Source of the DNA: a candidate division CSSED10-310 bacterium
GTDB lineage: Bacteria; CSSED10-310; JAFGDC01
NCBI GenBank assembly: GCA_016932295.1
Contig: JAFGDC010000211.1
Span: 1 to 5,775, forward strand
Reading direction: 5' to 3'
DNA length: 5,775 nt
The translations under genes were made by a program, and so were the position numbers. Below the pieces are notes generated by a model, which saw nothing but the letters and a program-made list of their open reading frames with translations, ran no database searches and had not been told where the DNA came from. Shown here one piece after another: positions 1-5,775 of this stretch (position 1 is its first letter; each line of letters starts with the position of its first letter).

Positions 1-2442
1 ACTGACGATCCGGCTTTCGAATACGATTTGATGTTGCCCGTGCTGGATGTGACCATGCCGGCCGTCGAGGAGTTCACCTATACTCCGGCGTCACCGGAGC
101 CCGGTGGAATCGTGACCATGAACGCCAGGGTGGTGGACGGAGCCGGCGTGGCCGGTGTAACCGGCGCCATGCACAGCTACGACACGCCGGGTGAAGTGAC
201 ATTCACCATGTATGATGATGGTGCGCACAGCGACGGGGCCGCGGGGGATTCAGTGTTCGGCGCCGTGGCGGAACTGCCCGACGCCGTGACCTTCTTTGTG
301 GTGGATATTACCGCCGCGGATGGTTTGGGCAACACCGGCACCGCCCGTGCCGCCGGCGGTATCGCCACCGTGCCGTTCGTGACGGACGACCCAGTGCTCA
401 TCGTCAGTGCCGCCGACAACGACCTGTGCCTGGGCTTGTTCGCTGAGTCGCTCGAGGACAACGGGTATGGTTACGACGTCTGGTCCTGGTACCGCGGCAT
501 TCCGCCCACCGAGGTCCTGGATGCATACGTGGACGGCGCGGTAATCTGGTTCTATTCTCACACCTTCCCCATCACCACCGATGCCGAGCGCGCGGCCATC
601 GAGCAGTATCTGAATGCCGGCGGCAACCTGTTGATCACGGAGCAGGATCTCGGCTGGTTTTTGGTGGAGGAAGGCAGCCAGCAGACAGAGGAATGGTATC
701 GCGATGTATTGCTGGCTGAGTACATCAGGGACGGCGTATCGCAGCGCACGGTCGAGGGCCTCGCCGGGGACCCTGTGGGGGATGGGCTGGAATTCGGCAT
801 AGAGGGCGGCAGCGGAGCGAATAACCAGGGGTATCCCAGCCTGATCGAGCCCATCGCCCCGGCGGAATCATGCCTGTTGTACCAGGGCTATCCCGGTCCG
901 GAAAGCGGCACCGCGGCCATCCGGGCGACCCGCAACGGGGCAAAACATGTGTACCTGGCATTCGGTTTCGAGGGCATTGGTGAGCGGCGGAATCGCGCCG
1001 CGTTGATGGGCGCGGTCATGACCTGGTTTGGCGTGACTCGGGACGGGTACGGCCGGCCGTTCGAACAAGCGCCGGGCTGGTGGCTGGGCGGTGAACTGCC
1101 CACCGCCGCCGCGGACCGCAGCTTCGATTTCTGCGATCTCGACGGCATGATCTACTTCACCGGCGGCCTGGAAGATGGCATGGCATACGGCGATCCGCTC
1201 GATCCGGCGGTGTACTGCCTGAGTACGATCGACGGTTCCTGCGGCGATACCGGGTCCGCCTTGACGGATGCCAGGATGTACCATGTGACCGCCTGCCTGG
1301 AAGGACCGGATGGCACCGGCGTCTACTTCCTGGGTGGCGTGGACAGTCAGTTCAACCTGGCCGCCGGGGTGGAGGTCATGGATCCCCTGAGCGGCGCGAT
1401 GTACACTCTCGATTCAGACCCGTTGCCCGCGGCGTTCGAGGGTATTCCTGGCTCCACCGCGGTCTGTGGCAACAAGGTCTACATCATCGGCCAGGCCCTG
1501 ATCGGTCCGCCCTGGCAGAACGGCGACTGCTGGGTGTTCGATCCCATGGCGTCCCCCGGACAGAAATGGGAACAGCTCGATCTCCAGGTCACTCCCCCCA
1601 GGTTCTTCTGCGCCACCGCGGTGGCCGGCGACTGTATATACCTGATGGGCGGCGTGCGTCAGATAGATCAATCAAATGTGACCATGTATGACAAGGTGGT
1701 GATGCTCGATACCAGTGCCGCGGTCCCGGCCTGGGACGATTCACCGGCCGATCTGCCGGCACCGATGTTCTATTGCGGTGGCGCCGCTGTCCCGGAAGGG
1801 GCGAATGTTCCCCATGCCGGTCACATCTTCCTGAGCGGCGGCTTCGGCGAAGTGTTCGAACCGGCCTGTTACTTCTACGATCCCGCCGCCGATGAATGGC
1901 GGGACTTCTGGCCGCCTGCCGCCATCCGGATGGTGAGCTGCCAGATCCTGTACGTCCCCTCGGCCCGCGGTCCGGAACTCTGGCTGCCCGGTGGATATGG
2001 ATACAGTGATGCCGGCCAGGAGTTTTATGCCAACTGCGAGGTGCTGCACCTCGGCGCCGATTCAAGATCGCCCTGGATCAACATCAGGACGAATCAAACG
2101 GTGATCCCCGGCGGCGCCACGCTGCGGTTGGGTCTGGACATCGCCGGCGATCATGCCGCCGACGCGGTCGATTGCTATATCGCCCTCGAGGTTGCCGGCG
2201 CCTACTACTTCCTGACAGCGGAACCCTATTACCCTAACTTCACCGAGGATGGCCTGCCGATCTTCGCCGGCGCGCCGCTTGGATTGGATTTCACCTATTC
2301 CGGGCCGTTGCTGGAACTGCCCATGCCGGACGACGTGCCCACCGTGCCGGTGCGGTTCTACGCCGCCACTCTGTACAGTGGGACGGCTGACCTGGCGGGA
2401 GGCCTGGCCTGGTCGGACGTGACAATTCTGGAAAATCAGTGA
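1..2442 (+). CDS. Large modular extracellular protein with Ig-like, amidotransferase-like and Kelch propeller domains (5' partial)
   Basis: The frame is open from base 1 to a TGA at 2440-2442, giving 813 visible residues (numbered from base 1). No ribosome binding site precedes the in-frame TTG (28) or ATG (31), so the true start lies upstream. Domains seen: (1) residues ~24-115, an Ig-like sandwich with the MYDDGAHSDG signature at 70-79 and a DITAADGLGN-type ending at 102-111; (2) ~132-345, an alpha/beta Rossmann or class I amidotransferase-like fold starting VLIVSAADND, with GGNLLITEQD at 207-216 and no evident Cys-His-Glu triad; (3) ~355-685, a Kelch-like propeller with six hydrophobic-GG strands at 384, 441, 493, 546, 609 and 660 (for example IYFTGG, VYFLGG, IYLMGG); (4) 688-813, a beta-rich C-terminal domain. 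It is cysteine-rich, which fits an oxidising extracellular location. No T9SS-type or membrane anchor is visible at the C-terminus (ending ILENQ). The role is unknown; binding or scaffolding is inferred. The missing N-terminus could hold a signal peptide or an enzyme domain. The coding assignment is very secure, the domain names moderately so. Confidence 0.93.
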   Translation, partial: TDDPAFEYDLMLPVLDVTMPAVEEFTYTPASPEPGGIVTMNARVVDGAGVAGVTGAMHSYDTPGEVTFTMYDDGAHSDGAAGDSVFGAVAELPDAVTFFVVDITAADGLGNTGTARAAGGIATVPFVTDDPVLIVSAADNDLCLGLFAESLEDNGYGYDVWSWYRGIPPTEVLDAYVDGAVIWFYSHTFPITTDAERAAIEQYLNAGGNLLITEQDLGWFLVEEGSQQTEEWYRDVLLAEYIRDGVSQRTVEGLAGDPVGDGLEFGIEGGSGANNQGYPSLIEPIAPAESCLLYQGYPGPESGTAAIRATRNGAKHVYLAFGFEGIGERRNRAALMGAVMTWFGVTRDGYGRPFEQAPGWWLGGELPTAAADRSFDFCDLDGMIYFTGGLEDGMAYGDPLDPAVYCLSTIDGSCGDTGSALTDARMYHVTACLEGPDGTGVYFLGGVDSQFNLAAGVEVMDPLSGAMYTLDSDPLPAAFEGIPGSTAVCGNKVYIIGQALIGPPWQNGDCWVFDPMASPGQKWEQLDLQVTPPRFFCATAVAGDCIYLMGGVRQIDQSNVTMYDKVVMLDTSAAVPAWDDSPADLPAPMFYCGGAAVPEGANVPHAGHIFLSGGFGEVFEPACYFYDPAADEWRDFWPPAAIRMVSCQILYVPSARGPELWLPGGYGYSDAGQEFYANCEVLHLGADSRSPWINIRTNQTVIPGGATLRLGLDIAGDHAADAVDCYIALEVAGAYYFLTAEPYYPNFTEDGLPIFAGAPLGLDFTYSGPLLELPMPDDVPTVPVRFYAATLYSGTADLAGGLAWSDVTILENQ

Positions 2443-2473
2443 GCATCTGACTGATTCTTCATAAAACCCTCGA

Positions 2474-2502
2474 GGCGGGTTCCACGTGGAACCCGCCTTT
2501 TT
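2474..2502 (+). terminator. Intrinsic (Rho-independent) terminator
   Basis: A perfect 10-bp stem (GGCGGGTTCC at 2474-2483 pairing with GGAACCCGCC at 2488-2497) closes on an ACGT tetraloop and is followed at once by five T residues (2498-2502). It begins 31 bases after the TGA of the upstream gene and therefore very likely ends that transcript. Because ACGT is itself self-complementary, all 24 bases form one perfect DNA palindrome. A short A-run (2463-2466) lies on the 5' side, but the downstream side lacks enough T for a strong reverse-strand terminator to be needed or expected, since no convergent gene is present. Confidence 0.93.
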
Positions 2503-2505
2503 CAT

Positions 2506-2528
2506 GATCCGGAAGACGATCCGGAAGA
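2506..2528. repeat. Two tandem copies of a 12-bp direct repeat unit
   Basis: GATCCGGAAGA occurs at 2506-2516 and again at 2518-2528, one base apart, giving a 12-base period. It starts only three bases after the terminator T-run. Two exact 11-base copies could be a protein-binding half-site pair on the same face of the helix or a replication-slippage duplication. The sequence alone does not decide between these. Confidence 0.6.
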
Positions 2529-2531
2529 GGC

Positions 2532-2559
2532 GGGTCGGGTTGTTCGGGAAGAGGGGGGG
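2532..2559 (+). other. Putative G-quadruplex motif
   Basis: Four guanine tracts occur on the + strand: GGG at 2532-2534, 2537-2539 and 2546-2548, then seven G at 2553-2559. The loops are 2, 6 and 4 bases, so the stretch meets the common G3+N1-7 rule for an intramolecular quadruplex. It lies between the terminator and the next promoter, on the non-template strand relative to both genes. The motif match is directly visible; folding and any function are inferred. Confidence 0.55.
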
Positions 2560-2686
2560 TCCGAACCTTCCCGCGAAGGATTGGGATAGCTTCAGGACCG
2601 GTTGAAATGGCTTGTGTGGCGATGGATGTCACATCGGTTTATGAGAAGGGAGCGAGGTCATTGAATCGATTTGCTGTCCAACTTGA

Positions 2687-2727
2687 TTGAAAACGTGGCG
2701 CTACTACTCTTATACTGACTATATAAT
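2687..2727 (+). promoter_or_regulatory. Probable sigma70-type promoter for the C25 protease gene
   Basis: A -35-like TTGAAA (2687-2692) is followed after 18 bases by a -10-like TATACT (2711-2716), which would start transcription near 2723 and leave a leader of about 35 bases. A second, perfect TATAAT lies at 2722-2727, but no good -35 stands 16-18 bases upstream of it, so it is either an alternative -10 or chance in AT-rich DNA. The Bacteroidetes-type TAnnTTTG -10 box is not seen. Position, AT-richness and the terminator upstream all support an independent promoter here. Confidence 0.6.
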
Positions 2728-2747
2728 TACATCATCGATACATCCAC

Positions 2748-2754
2748 AGGGAGG
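2748..2754 (+). promoter_or_regulatory. Strong Shine-Dalgarno site that decides between two adjacent ATG codons
   Basis: AGGGAGG ends two bases before the ATG at 2757 and five bases before the ATG at 2760. Five bases is a normal spacing and two is too short, so the second ATG is the preferred start. The choice changes the protein by one residue only. Confidence 0.85.
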
Positions 2755-2759
2755 TCATG

Positions 2760-2837
2760 ATGAAAGCTGAGGGTAGGAGGAGGGGACTCGTTCTGTTTCT
2801 TGTCGTGATTGGCATGCATGTCATCGGCGCATCGGCC
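2760..2837 (+). other. Signal peptide of the C25 protease
   Basis: Residues 1-26 show a basic n-region (Lys2, Arg6-Arg8), a hydrophobic core (GLVLFLVVIGMHVIG) and an Ala-Ser-Ala motif just before Ala27, a standard signal peptidase I site. No lipobox cysteine follows, so this is a Sec type I signal and not a lipoprotein signal. Export across the inner membrane is therefore expected; how the protein then crosses the outer membrane is not shown here. Confidence 0.88.
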
Positions 2838-5775
2838 GCGGTGGAAGTGAACCTGTGTCCGGGCGGCGACCTGGCGGTGATGTTCGGAACGACAGGGTTG
2901 GAATTCCGGCAGGTGGAGGCGAACTGGAAGGGTGCATCGACCACCTGCACCAGCGTCGTCATCCCCGGGTTCTCCAACTGGGCGTATCCAGGTGAACCAC
3001 TGCTGCCTCTCGGAGCGGTTCGCGTGTTGATTCCACCCGGCAGGGATTTTGCTTCCGTGGAGGTGGTGGATGCCACGACCGAGTTTATGCCGGTGAGTGG
3101 CAAGCTTCCTCCGGCGCAACCCCAGTCGCCCCTGTCAATGGCGGAGAAAATCGTGATGGTGCCGCCGAGGAGCGAGGTGTACGATTCGGAGAAACCGTTC
3201 CCGTCGAGCCTGGTGGATTCGACCAGGGTGCAATACTGCCGTGGCTACGAGATTGTCGTGGTGGGCCTGCGGCCGGTGCAGTATGTGCCGGCGGTGGATC
3301 ATCTGGTGTACCATCGACGCATCGAACTGCGCATCCACACGGTGCCGGCGCGGCCCGCGTATGACCTGATGCCCTGCCGCGGCCTGGCCGCCGATCGGGC
3401 GGTGGTGCGCCGCATGGTGGACAATCCGGAACTTATCACCGCCTACCGCCCTGCGGCAGTCACTGCTCCCACCCGGCTGTCCAGGGATGATTTCCCCTAT
3501 GTCATAGTGACCAGCGCGGAGTTGGCCGGCGCCGCCGGTGCGTATACATTCCAGGATTTGCTGGCGCACAAGGCCACCAGGGGGTTCCCGGGCACCATCG
3601 TCACCATGGAATGGCTGCTGAACCACTACCAGGGCGTTGATAATGCTGACAAACTGCGCAATTTCATTATCGATGCCTATACCAACTGGAATACCCAGTA
3701 CGTATTGCTGGGCGGCGACGCCGACCGCGAGGACGTGGGTGGCGAGAGCGGCGATTTCGTGGTGCCGCGGCGGGATTTTTATTCCGATACCGATTACGGA
3801 ATGTACGATGATGCCATCCCCGCGGACATGTATTTCTGCTGCCTGGACGGCACCTTCAACTACGACGGTGATTCCTGGTGGGCTGAGCCGAATGACGGTC
3901 CCGGCGGCGGCGAAGTGGACTTTGCCGAGGAAGTGGAAGTGGGCCGCGCCGCGGTGGATACCGACCTGGAGGTGTCTGCTTTCGTGGAGCAGCTCATCCT
4001 GTACGAGACGCAGGATCCCAATGCCGCTCACATGTTCAATGCACTGATGGTGGGAGAGTTGCTCTGGAACTACCCGGACATTTACGGCGGGGACTACAAG
4101 GACGAGGTGCACTACGGTTCCTCGATTCACGGATACACCACCGTGGGATTCCCAGAAGAGTGGACTGTCACCACGTTGTACGACCGGGATTTGCCCAATG
4201 AATGGTCGCCTTCCGAAATCATCGCCGTGATGAATTCCGACGATGTGCATGTCATAAACCACCTGGGCCATGCGTATGTGGATTACAACATGCGGATATA
4301 TAACGGCGAGGTGGATGCGCTCACCAACACGGTGCCGTTTTTCGCCTACAGCCAGGGATGTTATTCCGGTTCGTTCGACAACCGGGACGACTACGAGTAC
4401 ACCATGAGCGTCGATTGCATCTGCGAGCATCATACCGGTCGTTCACACGGCGCCTTCGCGTTCATCGCCAATTCCCGCTATGGCTGGGGTGATACCGAGG
4501 GCACCAACGGTTCCAGCCAGTATTTCGACCGCCAGTTCTTCGATGCGGTGTTTGGCGAGGAAATCAAGGAACTCGGGGCTGCCAACCAGGACTCCAAGTG
4601 GGACACGCTGCCCTTTATTGAGTACGGCGCAAATCGATGGTGCGCCTATGAGCTGACCCTTTTCGGCTGCCCCCAGACGGTATTGGGGGGCGGCATTTCC
4701 TCCGCCGGGACCATCGGTCTCGACAGGACTTCCTACGCATCCGGCGTAAGCATGGTGATCACGGTCACGGATCTCGATTTGAATTTGAATCCCGGTGTCA
4801 TCGACACCTGTACGGTCGATATCGAGTCGACCACCGATGACATCGAGACGGTGCTGCTCGCCGAGTCCGGTCCGGACAGTTCGCTGTTCACCGGCGCCAT
4901 CACCGTGGAGGAAGCCGGTGTCGATCCCGGCGACGGTGTGCTGCAGGCCGGCCATGGCGCCACGCTGACCGTCACCTATATCGACGAGGATGACGGATAC
5001 GGCGGCACCAATATTCCACGGGTGGCAACCGCCCTGGCCGATTTCCTGCCGCCGGAAGTGAACGGTATCACCATCAGCGATCTCACCAACTGCAGCGCGG
5101 CCATCACGTTTGCCCTGAATGAATCGGGCGGCGGCATGGTGCGGTATGGGCAGACAGCGCCGTTCACGCTCAGTGCCCCGGCGCTACCCGCCGGGAATTT
5201 CGAATATTGCGCCCAGTTGCAGGACCTGCAGGACTGCACCCGCTACCTGTTCGAGATCGTCGCCGAGGACGATGCCGGCAACCAGGTGGTGGATGACAAC
5301 GACGGTCTGTATTACTCGTTCGGCACGCTGCTCCAGGTGCTCTTGTTCGAGGAAAACATGGACACCGATCCGGGCTGGAGCATCTCCGGCGGGCAGTGGG
5401 CCTGGGGTCAGCCCACCGGTGGCGGCGGCTCCTACGGGTACGATCCGACCTCCGGCTATACCGGCGACAACGTCTACGGGTACAACCTCAACGGTGATTA
5501 TGGTAACAACATCCCGGCGTATACCCTGACCACGCCGCTTTTTGACTGCTCGGGATACAGCGGAACCACGTTGCGTTTCTATCGCTGGCTGGGGGTGGAA
5601 GAAGAGTACTGGGATCACGCCACCGTGGACATCTCCACCGACGGAGGCGCGAGCTGGATCGAGTTGTGGAGCAATTCGAGCAGTATCTACGACGGCGCTT
5701 GGGTGCCGGTGACGATGGATATCTCCGGTTACGCCGACGGCCAGCCCGATGTCCGGCTGCGCTGGACCATGGGAC
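2760..5775 (+). CDS. Secreted gingipain-like cysteine protease (peptidase family C25) with Ig, FnIII and jelly-roll modules (3' partial)
   Basis: The frame is open from ATG 2760 to the window end (1005 codons, no stop). Layout by residue: signal peptide 1-26; C25-type propeptide ~27-230, ending in NPELITAYRP (222-231); caspase-like catalytic domain ~243-642; Ig-like repeat ~652-761 (VTDLDLNLNPG); FnIII-like ~764-860; jelly-roll or MAM-like domain from ~862 (DPGW, WAWGQPTG 880-887), cut by the edge. C25 landmarks are YVLLGGD (314-320), IPADMY with an LDGTFNYDGD loop (353-371), EVGR (393-396), NHLGHA with the probable catalytic His504, QGCYSGSFDN with the nucleophile Cys534, and NSRYGWG (571-577). 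The His-Cys spacing of 30 is close to that of gingipain RgpB (His211/Cys244). Known C25 enzymes are exported zymogens that cleave after Arg or Lys; specificity cannot be read here. Arg239 or Arg242, just before the catalytic domain, could be the maturation site (inference). An oddity is GCP at 636-638, where relatives usually have GDP. The secretion route is unknown because the C-terminal sorting region is missing. Confidence 0.95.
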   Translation, partial: MKAEGRRRGLVLFLVVIGMHVIGASAAVEVNLCPGGDLAVMFGTTGLEFRQVEANWKGASTTCTSVVIPGFSNWAYPGEPLLPLGAVRVLIPPGRDFASVEVVDATTEFMPVSGKLPPAQPQSPLSMAEKIVMVPPRSEVYDSEKPFPSSLVDSTRVQYCRGYEIVVVGLRPVQYVPAVDHLVYHRRIELRIHTVPARPAYDLMPCRGLAADRAVVRRMVDNPELITAYRPAAVTAPTRLSRDDFPYVIVTSAELAGAAGAYTFQDLLAHKATRGFPGTIVTMEWLLNHYQGVDNADKLRNFIIDAYTNWNTQYVLLGGDADREDVGGESGDFVVPRRDFYSDTDYGMYDDAIPADMYFCCLDGTFNYDGDSWWAEPNDGPGGGEVDFAEEVEVGRAAVDTDLEVSAFVEQLILYETQDPNAAHMFNALMVGELLWNYPDIYGGDYKDEVHYGSSIHGYTTVGFPEEWTVTTLYDRDLPNEWSPSEIIAVMNSDDVHVINHLGHAYVDYNMRIYNGEVDALTNTVPFFAYSQGCYSGSFDNRDDYEYTMSVDCICEHHTGRSHGAFAFIANSRYGWGDTEGTNGSSQYFDRQFFDAVFGEEIKELGAANQDSKWDTLPFIEYGANRWCAYELTLFGCPQTVLGGGISSAGTIGLDRTSYASGVSMVITVTDLDLNLNPGVIDTCTVDIESTTDDIETVLLAESGPDSSLFTGAITVEEAGVDPGDGVLQAGHGATLTVTYIDEDDGYGGTNIPRVATALADFLPPEVNGITISDLTNCSAAITFALNESGGGMVRYGQTAPFTLSAPALPAGNFEYCAQLQDLQDCTRYLFEIVAEDDAGNQVVDDNDGLYYSFGTLLQVLLFEENMDTDPGWSISGGQWAWGQPTGGGGSYGYDPTSGYTGDNVYGYNLNGDYGNNIPAYTLTTPLFDCSGYSGTTLRFYRWLGVEEEYWDHATVDISTDGGASWIELWSNSSSIYDGAWVPVTMDISGYADGQPDVRLRWTMG

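Larger units (their letters stand above)
2443..2759. other. Intergenic region with terminator, repeat, G-rich tract and promoter
   Basis: This 317-base gap separates the two large genes. Its first 60 bases hold the terminator of the upstream gene. The middle (2506-2580) is G-rich on the + strand, with a short tandem repeat and a four-tract guanine motif. The last ~100 bases become clearly AT-richer than the flanking coding DNA and contain the likely promoter. The only short frame of note is a 27-codon one at 2607-2690, which I do not consider a gene. I see no tRNA, riboswitch or mobile-element end here. Confidence 0.8.

Noticed and set aside
28..33. TTG or ATG as the true start of the first gene
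   Set aside because: No Shine-Dalgarno sequence precedes them, no signal peptide follows, and the frame stays open to base 1, so the gene most likely begins upstream.
1589..2065. Minus-strand Arg-rich frame of 158 codons, and other antisense frames under the first gene
   Set aside because: The Arg/Pro/His bias is typical of antisense reading of GC-rich coding DNA, and the sense strand has a continuous multidomain protein.
2545..2573. Possible second hairpin, CGGGAAG (2545-2551) with CTTCCCG (2567-2573)
   Set aside because: The stem is only 7 bp with a 15-base loop and no T-run follows, so it is not a convincing terminator; it would also compete with the G-quadruplex motif.
2615..2633. CRP-like TGTGG...TCACA arrangement
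   Set aside because: The half-sites are 9 bases apart where CRP sites need 6, and the left half is imperfect.
2607..2690. A 27-codon frame in the intergenic region with a weak AGGA upstream
   Set aside because: It is too short to support, ends inside the proposed -35 box, and shows no signal peptide or known small-protein pattern.
2757..2759. The first ATG as the start of the protease gene
   Set aside because: It is only two bases from the Shine-Dalgarno sequence; the next ATG at 2760 has normal spacing.
3637..4047. Plus-strand open frame of 136 codons inside the protease gene
   Set aside because: It overlaps the C25 frame in another phase; the translation is rich in Thr, Pro, Trp and Ile runs and shows no domain or ribosome binding site.
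3135..4433. A 432-codon open frame on the minus strand opposite the protease catalytic domain
   Set aside because: It lies fully antisense to a frame with clear C25 motifs, its translation is a low-complexity mix rich in His, Val, Ile and Gly that mirrors the sense codons, and it has no recognisable domain. Long antisense frames are common in GC-rich genes.
5119..5529. Plus-strand open frame of 136 codons inside the protease tail
   Set aside because: An Arg/Ser/Thr-rich shadow of the FnIII and jelly-roll coding sequence, with no independent support.

Overview
The window is GC-rich (roughly 60% by eye, with G or C favoured at third codon positions). It carries two very large genes on the + strand, both cut by the window edges, separated by a 317-base intergenic stretch. 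Both encode multidomain proteins of the extracellular type: beta-sandwich modules, a beta-propeller, and a protease with a signal peptide. No housekeeping gene is present. Gingipain-type (C25) proteases joined to Ig/FnIII/jelly-roll modules are typical of Gram-negative bacteria of the FCB superphylum and related candidate phyla, with similar modules in PVC bacteria and some deltaproteobacteria. I would place the source there, but no phylogenetic marker is available. The strong Shine-Dalgarno sequence and the intrinsic terminator support a bacterium.

Layout. Bases 1-2442 hold the 3' part of a gene for a modular protein: an Ig-like 'MYDDG' domain, a Rossmann/glutamine-amidotransferase-like domain, a six-bladed Kelch-like propeller and a C-terminal beta-rich domain. 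Its start lies upstream of the window. Bases 2443-2759 contain a textbook intrinsic terminator, a 12-bp tandem direct repeat, a G-quadruplex motif, a probable sigma70-type promoter and a strong ribosome binding site. From 2760 to the end, open through the last base, runs the gene for a secreted cysteine protease of peptidase family C25. Its order is signal peptide, propeptide, caspase-like catalytic domain with a His504/Cys534 dyad, Ig-like repeat, FnIII-like domain and the start of a jelly-roll domain. Its C-terminus is beyond the window.

How the genes relate. They share orientation and an extracellular style, but the terminator and new promoter between them suggest separate transcription. 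The second protein is probably exported as a zymogen and works as a surface or secreted endopeptidase, with its C-terminal modules serving binding or anchoring. The first has no visible catalytic motif in the part shown and looks like a binding or scaffold protein. A functional link between them is conjecture. The most notable points are the C25 protease itself, the near-regular one-cysteine-per-blade pattern in the propeller, the altered GCP motif at the end of the protease domain, and the intergenic G-quadruplex motif.
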